Assembly (NCBI RefSeq): GCF_051175385.1
Contig: NZ_CP195106.1
Span: 7,006,001-7,070,000 of the forward strand
Length of the DNA stretch: 64,000 nucleotides
Direction: 5' to 3'
Source of the DNA: Tundrisphaera lichenicola
GTDB taxonomy: Bacteria; Planctomycetota; Planctomycetia; Isosphaerales; Isosphaeraceae
The notes beneath the pieces were generated by a model that searched no databases, was not told the DNA's origin, and was given only the letters and a program-made list of their open reading frames with translations. Shown piece after piece: positions 48,938-58,162 of the stretch (positions within the stretch are counted from its first letter, which is position 1; each line of letters starts with the position of its first letter). The position numbers and the translations under genes are program-made.

Positions 48938-49873
48938 TCAATAGGCGTCGGCACTGATGACCTCGCCTCGGGCCCGGGTGCTGAGGGCCCGGTAGACGTT
49001 CATGTTGATCGTCTCCTTGAGGTATCGGACCGAGCCGTCGGCCAGGCCGACATTGATCCCGCCGGGGTGCTGGCTCCGGAAGCCGTAGCAATAGCCGGGG
49101 TTGCCCCGGTCGCGATTGACCTTCTGGTTCATCGGGATCGAGACGGTGGCGACCGACGAGTTGCTCTCGGACCAGGCGTTCCAGTTGCAGGTGTTGGGGA
49201 GCGCCTCGCCGGTCAGCAGGGTGTTGCTGGTGCCGTCGGTGACCGCCGCGATGGGGACGACCATCTGGGCCCGCCAGAACATCCCGGTGGCCGTCGGCGT
49301 GCCGCCGCTGAGGTCGCCGTAGGCGTTGTTCGAGCCGGGGAAGGGGCCGGTCGTGTTGTCGCCCAGGTTCCCCTTGTAGCAGGTCCCGGCGATCCACCAG
49401 AGCTTCATGGCGTCGCCGATGGTCCCGGCGTAGCCGTTCCAGTCGGACTGGCCCTGCTGGAGGATCGGCCCGGAATAGCTCGGGCAGGTGTAGGCGGAGA
49501 TCGGGATGGCCATCACGGTCGTATTGGTGAAAGAATAGGCCGCGCGATCCGCCACGGTGTTATAGGAGTTGAACAGGTTGGTCTGCTCGATCATCGGCAG
49601 GATCTGCACCATCCAGCTCGTCCGATAGTCGGTCTGGGCGAACCAGACGGGGACGCCGCCCACCTGGGACGGGAAGATTCCGTTGATGTCCGCGTAATTG
49701 TGGCAGGCCAGGCCGATCTGCTTGAGGTTGTTGACGCACTGGGCCCGACGGGCGGCCTCGCGGGCCGCCTGGACCGCCGGCAGGAGCAGGGCGATCAGCA
49801 CGGCGATGATGGCGATCACCACCAGCAATTCAATCAGCGTGAAGCCGCTCCGGATCGATCGATGTACGCGCAT
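48938..49873 (-). CDS. DUF1559 prepilin-like protein
   Basis: 311 residues; GGAGGTGCC precedes the ATG. The leader MRVHRSIRS meets GFTLIELLVVIAIIAVL, then LPAVQAAREAARRAQCVNN. The C-terminal H-x9-DG motif is HPGGINVGLADGSVRYLK, and the protein ends RGEVISADAY. The body contains SFTNTTVMAIPISAYTCPS, the typical disulfide-region cysteine. Downstream comes a transthyretin-like lipoprotein. Function as for other DUF1559 proteins: unestablished, presumed pseudopilin-like envelope component. Confidence 0.92.
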   Translation of the reverse strand: MRVHRSIRSGFTLIELLVVIAIIAVLIALLLPAVQAAREAARRAQCVNNLKQIGLACHNYADINGIFPSQVGGVPVWFAQTDYRTSWMVQILPMIEQTNLFNSYNTVADRAAYSFTNTTVMAIPISAYTCPSYSGPILQQGQSDWNGYAGTIGDAMKLWWIAGTCYKGNLGDNTTGPFPGSNNAYGDLSGGTPTATGMFWRAQMVVPIAAVTDGTSNTLLTGEALPNTCNWNAWSESNSSVATVSIPMNQKVNRDRGNPGYCYGFRSQHPGGINVGLADGSVRYLKETINMNVYRALSTRARGEVISADAY

Positions 49874-50093
49874 GGCACCTCCGTTCGGAAGGGGGAGAGA
49901 GAGTTGTCGGGATTTCGACGGATGAAAGGTTGAGAACGAGTGACAAATTCCATCCGTCCGACCCTACCGTGTAATAAAGCCGTGCGGCGGGGCTGAAGCA
50001 ACACATTTTCCTCGCCGATTTTAAACGCACGCCGATCCTTGGCAGGACGGCGGGGCCGGGCCATCGAATCGGGCTCGGTCCCCCGATCGACGG

Positions 50094-50122
50094 TTTACGA
50101 ATCGCGCGGGCCTTTCTACAAT
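50094..50122 (+). promoter_or_regulatory. Promoter of the aminotransferase-transporter pair
   Basis: TTTACG (50094-50099) and TACAAT (50117-50122) are 17 bp apart, about 190 nt before the HisC-like start. The rest of the 439-nt gap from 49874 is leader sequence with no recognisable gene. Confidence 0.5.
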
Positions 50123-50312
50123 GGGTCGCGAATCCAGGCAGCCCGGTGTCCGGGGGCGATCAAGCCCCCACGCCCCTCCGGGCTCGCGAGGTCTCGCGAC
50201 GTCCTCTCCCCGGACCGAGTCGCCTCGCTCTCCTCCGTTCAAGCTCGGGCGGAACTCTCCGCCCCGGGCCGCGTCTTCCCGTCATGTCGACGCCCGCGAA
50301 TCAGGAGCAGCG

Positions 50313-51467
50313 ATGAACCAGCCCTTGGGACCGGAACAACGTCGAGACCTCGCGCGTCGCGGCTACTCTCGCCGCGACTTCGGCCGGATCGTGGCCCTGC
50401 TGACCGCGGGGGGCACGCTCCCCTTCTACAATGAGGCGGCGCTGGCCCAGGGGCTCTCGGCCCTGCCCAGCCTGCCCGCCGACGCCGTCCGGATCAACGC
50501 CAACGAGAACCCGATGGGCCCTTGCCCCGAGGCGATCGAGGCGATTCAGGCCGTCGTCTCACAAGGAGGCCGATACCTCTACGGCGAGACGGGCACCTTC
50601 GTCGAGACCATCGCCGGGATCGAGGGGCTGAGCCCGGATTCGGTCCTGCCGTTCGCCGGGTCGAGCGACCCGCTCCACCGGGCGGTCCTGGCCTTCACCT
50701 CGCCGACGAGGTCGCTGGTCACCGCCGACCCCGGCTACGAGGCCGCCGAACGAGCCGCGAGGTTCGTGGGGGCGAACGTCATCCGGGTCCCGCTCCGCAA
50801 GGACGGCTCGCACGACATCCCGGCGATGATCGCGGCCGACCCCGAGGCCGGGCTGCTCTACGTCTGCAACCCCAACAACCCGACCGGTACGGTCACGAAG
50901 AAGGAAGACGTCGACGCCCTGGTCGCCGGCAAGCCCAAGGGGGCGGTCATCCTGCTGGACGAGGCCTATATCCACCTCTCGACGACCGCCGAGCCGGGCA
51001 CGCCGCACGTCCTGGCCGATCGGGATGTGGTGATCCTCCGGACCTTCTCCAAGCTCTACGGGATGGCCGGGCTCCGCGCCGGGGCGGCGTTCGGCCGGCC
51101 CGACCTCCTGGAGAAGATCAGGGGGTTCGGCGCGGGGGCCTTGCCCGTGACCGGGATGGTGGGGGCCACGGCCAGCCTGAAGGCGAAGGGCCTGGTCGAG
51201 TCGCGTCGGAAGATCATCGGCGAGATCCGCGGGGAGACCGTCGAGTGGCTCGACAAGAAGGGCTACGCGGTGATGCCCTCGGAAGCGAACATGATCATGA
51301 TCGACGTCCGGAGGCCGGGCCGCTCGGTCTTCGAGGCGATGATCCGGCAGAAGGTCGCGATCGGCCGGACCTGGGCCTCGATGCCCAACCATGTCCGGGT
51401 CTCGATCGGCACCCGCGACGAGATGGCGAAGTTCCGGGCCGCCTTCGCGCGAGTGATGGATGCCTGA
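50313..51467 (+). CDS. Tat-exported HisC-like class I/II aminotransferase
   Basis: 384 residues; AGGAG precedes the ATG. A Tat-type signal (YSRRDFGRIVALLTAGG, then ALAQG) leads to a pyridoxal-phosphate fold with INANENPMGPCPEAIEAI, the NPNNPTG loop, DEAYIHL and Schiff-base lysine K247 (TFSKLYGMAGLR). The C-terminal RVSIGTRDEM carries the arginine for the substrate carboxylate. These features match histidinol-phosphate aminotransferase, but the signal sequence makes a biosynthetic cytoplasmic role unlikely. Its last 8 bp overlap the transporter gene, so the two are co-translated. Confidence 0.9.
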   Translation: MNQPLGPEQRRDLARRGYSRRDFGRIVALLTAGGTLPFYNEAALAQGLSALPSLPADAVRINANENPMGPCPEAIEAIQAVVSQGGRYLYGETGTFVETIAGIEGLSPDSVLPFAGSSDPLHRAVLAFTSPTRSLVTADPGYEAAERAARFVGANVIRVPLRKDGSHDIPAMIAADPEAGLLYVCNPNNPTGTVTKKEDVDALVAGKPKGAVILLDEAYIHLSTTAEPGTPHVLADRDVVILRTFSKLYGMAGLRAGAAFGRPDLLEKIRGFGAGALPVTGMVGATASLKAKGLVESRRKIIGEIRGETVEWLDKKGYAVMPSEANMIMIDVRRPGRSVFEAMIRQKVAIGRTWASMPNHVRVSIGTRDEMAKFRAAFARVMDA

Positions 51468-52755
51468 CCCGACCGGGGATCGTTCGAGGCGGAAGGCGGG
51501 GCGGGGCACTTACGGATGGCGGGACCTCTCGGGCGATGCCTCGGGGGGGGCCGTCGCCGCGCTGATCGCCTTGCCCTACGGCCTGGCGATGGCCCGATTG
51601 ATGGGGCTCCCGCCCGCGCTGGGGCTGTTCACGTCGATCGCCACCGCGCCGGTGACGGCCCTCTTGGGCCGGAACCCCGTCCTGATCGGCGGGACGGCCA
51701 GCGCGACCGTGCCGTTCCTGGTCGCCTCGGTGCAGTCCGAGGGGGTGGGGGGATCGGCCAAGGTCGTGCTGGCGGCCTCGGTCCTGATGATGGCGTTCGG
51801 CCTGCTGAAGCTGGGCCGGTACATCGCCCGGGTCCCGCACGCGGTCGTCTCCGGCTTCTCGTGCGGGGTCGGGGCGATGATGGTGATCCTCCAGCTCCGG
51901 ACCTTGCTGGGCCTCCCGACGTCGGCCGGGAGCCCGCTGATCCAGCTCGCGAACACCCTGGGGGAACTGGGCGAGGCCCGCCGAGAGCCGATGGTCCTGG
52001 GAGCGATCGTGATCCTGGGGGCGTTCCTGGCGGCTCGGCGTTGGCCACGCTCCCCTTCGGCCCTGATCGGGGTGGGCCTGGCGATCGCGGCGAGCCACCG
52101 GCTCGGCTGGCGGGAGCGGGCCGTCGGGGCGTTCTCGACCGACTGGCCGCCGCTGGCGAGCTTCGCGTGGGACGCCTCGGATCTGCCGAAGGTCCTGCCG
52201 ACCGCGTTCGGGCTGGCGGTCGTGGCCTCGGTCAACATCCTGATCACGTCGAGGGTCGTCGAGCACTTCCGGGGGCGGCATCGCCCCTTGCGACCGGCCG
52301 ATGCCGACGCCGAGCTGGGGGCTTATGGGATCGCCAACCTTTGCGCCGGGGCGTTCGGGGCCCCGCCCAGCGTGGGGATCCCGGCCCGGAGCCTGGCGAA
52401 CGTCCGTTCCGGGGGCCGGACCCGGCTCTCGAACCTGGCCCACGCGGCGGTCCTGGTCCTCCTGGTCCGGTTCGGCTCGGGCCTGATCGCGCAGATCCCG
52501 CTGGCGAGCCTGGCCGGGGTGACGGCGTTCGTGGGCCTGGGCCTCCTGGAGTGGAGCACCTGGCGACGGCTCCCCCGGATGCGGAGGGTCGACGCGGCGG
52601 CGTTCCTGGCCACGACCTTCGCCACGCTGGCGACCAACGCGGTGGCGGCCGTGGCCATCGGCTGCTCGCTCTACGCCGCCCGGCAACTCTACCTCAGGTT
52701 GATCGGGCCGATCCCCGCGATCGGAGTGATCGGCCCGCGCGAGGTGGAGGGTTGA
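51460..52755 (+). CDS. SulP-family anion transporter without STAS domain
   Basis: 431 residues with about 11 hydrophobic helices. SulP signatures: GDASGGAVAALIALPYGLAM at the N-terminus, LGLFTSIATAPVTALLGRNP, PHAVVSGFSCGVG and ILITSRVVEHFRGRH. The protein ends near residue 431, with no room for the usual cytoplasmic STAS domain. It probably transports sulfate, bicarbonate or another anion. Translationally coupled to the aminotransferase gene; a functional link between them is not understood. Confidence 0.87.
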   Translation: MPDPTGDRSRRKAGRGTYGWRDLSGDASGGAVAALIALPYGLAMARLMGLPPALGLFTSIATAPVTALLGRNPVLIGGTASATVPFLVASVQSEGVGGSAKVVLAASVLMMAFGLLKLGRYIARVPHAVVSGFSCGVGAMMVILQLRTLLGLPTSAGSPLIQLANTLGELGEARREPMVLGAIVILGAFLAARRWPRSPSALIGVGLAIAASHRLGWRERAVGAFSTDWPPLASFAWDASDLPKVLPTAFGLAVVASVNILITSRVVEHFRGRHRPLRPADADAELGAYGIANLCAGAFGAPPSVGIPARSLANVRSGGRTRLSNLAHAAVLVLLVRFGSGLIAQIPLASLAGVTAFVGLGLLEWSTWRRLPRMRRVDAAAFLATTFATLATNAVAAVAIGCSLYAARQLYLRLIGPIPAIGVIGPREVEG

Positions 52756-52767
52756 CCCATCCCCGGA

Positions 52768-53769
52768 TCATGCCTGGAGCACGATCCGATACCGCGCCTT
52801 GCCGGCCCGGAGGTGGTCGAGGGCCTTGTTGACCTCGGCCATCGGGAACGACTCGATGATCGGACGGACGCCCTTGCGGGCGGCGAAGTCCAGCATCTTC
52901 GCGGTGTCGGAGGGACTGCCCACCTGGGCCCCCGACACCGATCGATCGGCCAGGAGCGGAAATGCGGGGAACTTCAGGTCCGAATCGGGGATGCCGACCA
53001 GGCAGAGCCTGCCCTGGGGCCGGAGCGCCCCGACGTAATCGGCCCAGGGGAGGTCCGCCGCGACCGTCGAGATGATGAAGTCGAAGGTTCCCGCCGCCGC
53101 CTTCAGCTCGTCGGTCCCCTTGGTGGCGATGAAGTGCGACGCCCCCATCTGGCGGGCCTCGTCATCCTTCGAGTGGCTCGAAGAGATCGCCGTCACTTCG
53201 CAGCCGAAGGCCGCCAGGAACTGCACCGCCAGATGCCCCAGGCCGCCGATCCCGACCACGGCCGTCTTCATCGAGGCATTCACGCCGTAGTGCAACATCG
53301 GCGAGAAGACCGTGCTCCCGGCGCACATCAAGGGGCCGGCGACCGACGAGTCGAGCCCTTCCGGGATCGGCACGGCGAACTTCCAGTGGGCCCGGACCGA
53401 CTCGGCCCATCCCCCGTGGTGGTGCACGATGGTCGGCTGGTTCTGCGAGCAGAACGACTCCAGCCCCTTCACGCACCACTCGCACCGGCCGCACGAGTTG
53501 CACGACCAACCGACCCCCACGCGCTGGCCGACCGTCAGGGCGTCGACCTCCGACCCGACCGCCTGGACGGTGCCGATCACCTCGTGGCCGGGGACCAGCG
53601 GATAGGCGGAAAACCCCCAATCATTGTCGATCATCGCCAGGTCGCTGTGGCAGATCCCGCAATGGCTGACCTTGACCTCGACCTCGTGGGGGCCGAGCGG
53701 GCCGGGCTCGTACTCGAACGGCTCCAGCGGCTGCTTCGGCCCCTTGGCGGCATAAGCCTTCACGCCCAT
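52768..53769 (-). CDS. Zinc-dependent alcohol dehydrogenase (CAD/YahK type)
   Basis: 333 residues from the ATG at 53769. Catalytic-zinc motif VSHCGICHSDLAM and GHEVIGTVQAVG; structural-zinc cysteines in CNSCGRCEWCVKGLESFC. The NADP-binding motif is AVVGIGGLGHLAVQFLAAFG. The family reduces aldehydes with NADPH (cinnamyl-alcohol dehydrogenase-like in bacteria). The C-terminal residues have the usual YRIVLQA ending. Convergent with the transporter gene. Confidence 0.94.
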   Translation of the reverse strand: MGVKAYAAKGPKQPLEPFEYEPGPLGPHEVEVKVSHCGICHSDLAMIDNDWGFSAYPLVPGHEVIGTVQAVGSEVDALTVGQRVGVGWSCNSCGRCEWCVKGLESFCSQNQPTIVHHHGGWAESVRAHWKFAVPIPEGLDSSVAGPLMCAGSTVFSPMLHYGVNASMKTAVVGIGGLGHLAVQFLAAFGCEVTAISSSHSKDDEARQMGASHFIATKGTDELKAAAGTFDFIISTVAADLPWADYVGALRPQGRLCLVGIPDSDLKFPAFPLLADRSVSGAQVGSPSDTAKMLDFAARKGVRPIIESFPMAEVNKALDHLRAGKARYRIVLQA

Positions 53770-53874
53770 GTCGGTCGGACTCCTCGGTGTAGATCGGGTT
53801 GATACGCCAACTTCACGGACATGATAGGCGGATCGGCAAGGGCGGAAAACCCCGAGGTCCACCCTCCGTGCTCA

Positions 53875-54768
53875 TCAACGAGCGGCCGGTTTCGCCAGCT
53901 TCGAGGGTCGGGCCACCATCGGGGCCGGGACGGCCCCAGCGTCGAGGCCCTGGGTATGGTCGGCATATCTCCCGAGCGGCTGGCGCGAGAGATACCACCA
54001 GGTGAGCAGCCCGCAGGGGAAGAGCAGGGCGCTGATCGTCTGCGAGATCGTCAGGCCCATCAGGAAGGCCCCTTCGTCGTCGCGGAGCCACTCGATCAGG
54101 AACCGGGTCGCCGGGTAGCAGACCATCAGCAGGGCCATGACCTCGCCGTCGCGTCGGCGTCGGGGATAGTAGGCGGTCAGGAGGACCAGGAGGATCAGGC
54201 CATCGAGGACCGCGTAGATCTGGGCGGGGTGGATGGCGAGCGATCGGGTCGCCTCCGGCAAGATCCATCCGGCCTCGACATGGTGGGTCCACGGGAGCGA
54301 ACCCGAGGGGAACGTGATCGCCCAGGGGAGGTCGCAGACGCCCCCGAAGCAGCATCCGTTGAGGAAGCACCCCACCCGCCCCAGCGCGATCCCGATGGCC
54401 AGCGAGGGGGCCACCGCATCGCACATCGCCCGGAACGGGAACGGGTTGCGGAACCAGTAGGCCACCGACCCGATCAGCCCGCCGATGATGCAGCCGTAGA
54501 AGACGATCCCGCCCTGCCAGACCTTGAAGATGTCCCAGAACGAATGGATCGTCTCGGGGTACTCCATCAGGAACAGGGCCCTGGCCCCGATGAATCCTCC
54601 GGAGAGGAGCCAGACGGCCAGTTCGAAGACGACCTCCGGGTTGATCCGCTCGCGAGCCGCCCGCCAGGCCGTCAGGTAGACCGCCGAGCCCGCCGCGGCG
54701 ACCAGCATCAGGCTGAACCCGTGGATCTTCAGGCCCAGGCCGGGCACCTCGAACAGGATCTGCCACAT
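53875..54768 (-). CDS. lgt: Prolipoprotein diacylglyceryl transferase
   Basis: 297 residues; GGAGGTC precedes the ATG. Seven or so membrane helices and the Lgt signature: FGLGRVGCFLNGCCFGG-type segment (here IALGRVGCFLNGCCFGG), KIHGFSLML near the N-terminus, and GGFIGARALFLMEYP. The active-site Arg of GRVGC is present. It transfers diacylglycerol from phosphatidylglycerol to the lipobox cysteine of prolipoproteins, and would act on the lipoproteins in this window. About 15 extra residues at the C-terminus are basic and Ala/Pro-rich. Confidence 0.95.
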   Translation of the reverse strand: MWQILFEVPGLGLKIHGFSLMLVAAAGSAVYLTAWRAARERINPEVVFELAVWLLSGGFIGARALFLMEYPETIHSFWDIFKVWQGGIVFYGCIIGGLIGSVAYWFRNPFPFRAMCDAVAPSLAIGIALGRVGCFLNGCCFGGVCDLPWAITFPSGSLPWTHHVEAGWILPEATRSLAIHPAQIYAVLDGLILLVLLTAYYPRRRRDGEVMALLMVCYPATRFLIEWLRDDEGAFLMGLTISQTISALLFPCGLLTWWYLSRQPLGRYADHTQGLDAGAVPAPMVARPSKLAKPAAR

Positions 54769-54876
54769 CGTCGAGACCTCCGGTACGCGAACCCGCCCGC
54801 CCGCCGGGGCGCGCGGCCCCGGCGGACGGGAGGATGCCCGGAAGGGCGAGATCTGGCAACCCCAGGTCGACCCGCG

Positions 54877-55293
54877 TTACTTGGACGACTTCGAGGGGGC
54901 AACGTAAGTATCGAAGACCCGGACCTTGGCGAAGCTATCCTTGCACTCGGCGACGAACTGGTCGTGCCGGGCGCTCTTGAGGTATTCGCCCAGCTTCCCC
55001 TTGTTCTCGAAGACGACCAGCAGGGCCACGTCGAACTCGCGGTCGCTGACCGGCTCGACCACGTCCTCGGCGATCGTCCCGACCGAGAACGAGGTCACGC
55101 CGGGGTGGTTCGAAAGGTACTTCTCGCAGGCCTCGACGAACTTCGCGCGGGACTCCGGCGAGCGGTCCTTGAGGGTGAACATGACCGAGTGGGCGAGCAT
55201 GGGCTCGGCCGCCTCGGCGGCGGGGATCACGACGCCCGCGAGCAGGGCGACGAGACCGAAGGTGACGAGGTGGCCCGGGTGAGGGACGTTCAT
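54877..55293 (-). CDS. Exported Dabb (stress-responsive alpha/beta barrel) domain protein
   Basis: 138 residues from the ATG at 55293, chosen because it opens a signal peptide (HLVTFGLVALLAGVVIPAA) and has GAGAG upstream. The mature part follows the Dabb pattern: MLAHSVMFTLKDRSPESRAK at the start, then HPGVTSFSVGTIAE, FDVALLVVFENKGKLGEYLK and HDQFVAECKDSFAKVRVFDT. The family's role is unclear; its small ferredoxin-like barrel usually dimerises. Export is unusual for the family and is inferred from the signal. Confidence 0.87.
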   Translation of the reverse strand: MNVPHPGHLVTFGLVALLAGVVIPAAEAAEPMLAHSVMFTLKDRSPESRAKFVEACEKYLSNHPGVTSFSVGTIAEDVVEPVSDREFDVALLVVFENKGKLGEYLKSARHDQFVAECKDSFAKVRVFDTYVAPSKSSK

Positions 55294-55402
55294 CGGTGTT
55301 ACTCTCGGTTGGGGATGGGGTGATCGCCAGCCTGGTGGCGAACCGACATCATGACGAGGGACGCCGGGCCAGGCAAGCGGCCCGATCCCCAACCGCAGGA
55401 CC

Positions 55403-56338
55403 TCAGGCGGCGACCCGGAGGCGGTCCCGACCCCATCGCCAGGCCAGGACCACCGGCAAGGCCAGGGCCGACAGGACCAGCGACGACGGCTCGGGCACGC
55501 TGGCCAGGGCGATCTGGCCGGCGATCACCGAGTAGCCGGCCTGGTTGGGGTGGACGTTGTAGTCGGGGGCCGCGAAGAGGGTCAGCTCCTTCTCCCGACC
55601 GACGAAGGGGGAGTAGATGTCCACATAAGTCGCGCCGAAGGCCGGGGCGAGCGATTCCAGGGTGGCATTGAGCCCCAGGATCGCCGGGCCCGCGAGACCC
55701 GCGAACGGGTGGGTCGGGTCGGCAGGGAAGGGATTGTACTGGCCCAGGACAAAGACCCTGGCCCCCGGCAAGAGGGCATGGACCTCGGCCAGCAAGGCCC
55801 CTTCGTTATTCGCGATCGCGCCAAGAGTCTGGAGCAAGAGCGCCTGCTTCCCGGCAGCGTCGGCCGACTGGAATGCCGCCGAGCCGGCCAGCAGGAAGAG
55901 GTCGTTCGCCCCCAGGGAGATGGTCACCGTGTCGATCGAGTTCCCCAGGGCCGCCTGGGTGGCGATCGTCGAGAGGAACTTCGCGTGCTGGCTGACGATC
56001 GCGGCGGGGTCATAATTCAGATTCAGCGACGCGACGAAGTCGTCGGGGAATCCGGCGTTGTTCCGACCGGCTCCGGAGAAGAAGCTAGAGGTGGACTCGC
56101 CGTCGATCGCCAGGTTAACGACCTCGGGCCGGACGCCCCCCGCGAGCGTGGCCAGGAAGTCGGCATAGTGCCCGACGAATCCTCGGTCGCCGAAGGACGG
56201 ATCCTGGGTGAAGTCGGTCTCACCGAAGGCGATCGAGTCGCCCAGCGATAAATAGGTAGAGAACCCCGCGCGGGCGGGATGGCCCAGGCCCGAGAGCACG
56301 GCCAGGACAACGACCGCAAACATCCCTGCTCGGATCAT
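55403..56338 (-). CDS. PEP-CTERM-anchored SGNH/GDSL hydrolase
   Basis: 311 residues. Signal peptide MIRAGMFAVVVLAVLSGLGH to ARA; SGNH blocks I (STYLSLGDSIAFGE, S35), III (ISLGANDLFLL) and V (PDYNVHPNQAGY, the D-x-x-H pair). The C-terminus is a PEP-CTERM: SVPEPSSLVLSALALPVVLA then WRWGRDRLR. It should be exported and processed by an exosortase, with esterase or lipase-like activity outside the cell. Monocistronic by context. Confidence 0.92.
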   Translation of the reverse strand: MIRAGMFAVVVLAVLSGLGHPARAGFSTYLSLGDSIAFGETDFTQDPSFGDRGFVGHYADFLATLAGGVRPEVVNLAIDGESTSSFFSGAGRNNAGFPDDFVASLNLNYDPAAIVSQHAKFLSTIATQAALGNSIDTVTISLGANDLFLLAGSAAFQSADAAGKQALLLQTLGAIANNEGALLAEVHALLPGARVFVLGQYNPFPADPTHPFAGLAGPAILGLNATLESLAPAFGATYVDIYSPFVGREKELTLFAAPDYNVHPNQAGYSVIAGQIALASVPEPSSLVLSALALPVVLAWRWGRDRLRVAA

Positions 56339-56596
56339 GATTCCACATTCTTTCGGGCTATTACTTTGGCGCTTCGATCGAGATCGGCAACGACGCCGAT
56401 TCTCGTCCGAGAGGTTCTACCGGAGGGGTCGGCCTCTGGCAAGCTCCGTCGACATGTGCGATTCCGAAAGCGAGATGCGGCGATCCTCGACGGGGTGCCG
56501 GGCTGATCGGAGGACGCGGACCCTCGGCGGGTTGACCCAAGGTCAACCTTCCTCCGGGGATGCCCGTCAGCCTCTTCGGGATCGTCGACGGCCCCG

Positions 56597-57391
56597 TCAG
56601 GCGAGCGGGTCGGGTTTCGGCTTCGGGGCGACATCGCGGGAACCCAGGGCCGTGCCGAGGGCCGTGCCCGCGGCCACGCAGAACACCGCCAGGAGCCGCG
56701 GCGTTCGCTCGCCCGGGATGGGGGACGTCAGCCGGACGAGCGGGAACCCCGCGACGCTGATCAATTCGAAGGCCACCGTCCCGATGACGGCCCCGACCAG
56801 GCCGCCGAGCAGGCCCGCGACGATCGAGCGGGAGCCCCCGAGACCGACCCCGAACGCCAGGCCGGCCGCCGCCCCGATCGGCAGCCAGATGCCGCCGCGG
56901 ATCAGCAGAGGGAGCAGGACGCCCGACTCGGGGTCGAGATTCCGATAGAACAGCAAGGTCATCGGCCAGGACGCCAGGGCCCCGACCGCTCCCCCGAGGA
57001 TCGCCCCGATCAGGCCGGCCTTCAGCGACGCGCTGGAGGATCGCCCGGCCAGCCCACCGGCCAGCCCCAGCGCACCGCCTAGCGCGACACCGAGCAGGCC
57101 ATAGGCGAGGGCCGTGTTCTTCGCCTCCGTGGGGGGCCTCTCCTGGCGCACCATCTCGCTGAGCGCCGGCCCCCTCGCATAGCCGTCGAGTTGCTCGAAG
57201 TTCGCCGGACGCCGGTTCGGCGGCTGGAAGGTCCCGGAAGTCGCCTCGCCTCCGAGCCCGGCCGCCAGAGCGGCGAGCAGACCCGCCGCCAGCGCCAGGG
57301 CAGTCAGGCCCGCTCCTGGGCGAACCGCTCTCGCGGACGCCCGGACCTGTGGCATGGGTTCATCCGCGGCGCTCGGGTGATCTGCTTGCAT
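56597..57391 (-). CDS. Hydrophobic membrane protein of unknown function
   Basis: 264 residues; GAGGGA precedes the start. After an N-terminal helix (GLTALALAAGLLAALAAGLG) and an extracytoplasmic loop, there are about five glycine-rich helices (LLGVALGGALGLAGGLAG, LIGAILGGAVGALASWPMT, LPIGAAAGLAFGVGLGG, VAGLLGGLVGAVIGTVAFEL). The GxxxG-rich character resembles small membrane proteins of no known function. No other recognisable motif. Confidence 0.68.
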   Translation of the reverse strand: MQADHPSAADEPMPQVRASARAVRPGAGLTALALAAGLLAALAAGLGGEATSGTFQPPNRRPANFEQLDGYARGPALSEMVRQERPPTEAKNTALAYGLLGVALGGALGLAGGLAGRSSSASLKAGLIGAILGGAVGALASWPMTLLFYRNLDPESGVLLPLLIRGGIWLPIGAAAGLAFGVGLGGSRSIVAGLLGGLVGAVIGTVAFELISVAGFPLVRLTSPIPGERTPRLLAVFCVAAGTALGTALGSRDVAPKPKPDPLA

Positions 57392-57434
57392 CGCCGGAAT
57401 CCCTCATCTCGCGGATTGGATTATCAAAAAGAGT

Positions 57435-57465
57435 TTGGACAACCCTCATTTCCTGTGCGTAAAAT
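57435..57465 (+). promoter_or_regulatory. Promoter of the lipoprotein/DUF1559 pair
   Basis: TTGGAC (57435-57440) and TAAAAT (57460-57465) are 19 bp apart, in an AT-rich patch. A leader of about 190 nt precedes the lipoprotein start and shows no gene. Confidence 0.5.
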
Positions 57466-57663
57466 CCCACTCTATCAAGCAACTCGAACGTTAGCTAAGC
57501 CTTGAGCCAAGAATTCGAGCCTGAGAACCTGCCGGTTCGTCGTCGGGAAGCTCGCGTCCACTCCGATTGTCATTCCGGACTCCGAGCGGTTCCTTCGAAA
57601 CTGGCCGCTCCTACCTCAAGAAGCATTCTGGGTTGCAGAACCTTGCCCCCCCGAGGAGATCAT

Positions 57664-57912
57664 TTGGTGCCCAGGACACATCTCCGCCCATTCCTCCCGC
57701 TCGCCCTCTTCGCGTCGGCCATCCCGATCGGGAGCCTGGCCGGATGCAGTCAGGCTGACAATCCCAAGATCCCTGAGGTCGCGGTGCCGGAGCCCCCGGA
57801 GAACTCCAAGCCCCTGAATATCCCGAAGAAGGGGGGACAGCCATACGGGGCGAGCAGTAAATACGAGGAGCTGATGAACAAGAAGTTCGAGAATCAGAAG
57901 AAGAGTAACTGA
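57664..57912 (+). CDS. Small lipoprotein preceding a DUF1559 gene
   Basis: About 82 residues. The open frame extends further left, but GAGGAG lies 6-7 bases before the TTG at 57664 (GTG at 57667 is the alternative). A signal and lipobox (FASAIPIGSLAGC) are followed by SQADNPKIPEVAVPEPPENS and a Lys-rich tail with SSKYEELMNKK. It has the same plan as the lipoprotein at 10603, also before a DUF1559 gene. Confidence 0.65.
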   Translation: MVPRTHLRPFLPLALFASAIPIGSLAGCSQADNPKIPEVAVPEPPENSKPLNIPKKGGQPYGASSKYEELMNKKFENQKKSN

Positions 57913-57923
57913 CACCCTCCGCA

Positions 57924-57958
57924 GCGGGGCAGGGCCTCTGGAGAGAGGGTCGCCCCGC
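57924..57958 (+). terminator. Hairpin between lipoprotein and DUF1559 genes (possible attenuator)
   Basis: GCGGGGC and GCCCCGC pair around a loop containing a nested CCTCT/AGAGG stem. It starts 12 nt after the lipoprotein stop. It may terminate part of the transcript, so that downstream DUF1559 expression differs. Confidence 0.4.
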
Positions 57959-58162
57959 ACAGGCCGCCATGGGGGGAGTCTCGGGAGGCGATGCCCGCCG
58001 AGTTCCCCCACCGTGACCGCAGGCATGAACCTGGATCGCCTGGCGGGCGGAATTGCCCGTCAGACTAGCCGGGGCCTGGTCCCCCCGCCATCCCTTGGGT
58101 TTCGCGCTTCCTGAATCTCGGGCCCCACTCTTCATCCTTCACTGATTCGAGGAGTATTCGCC

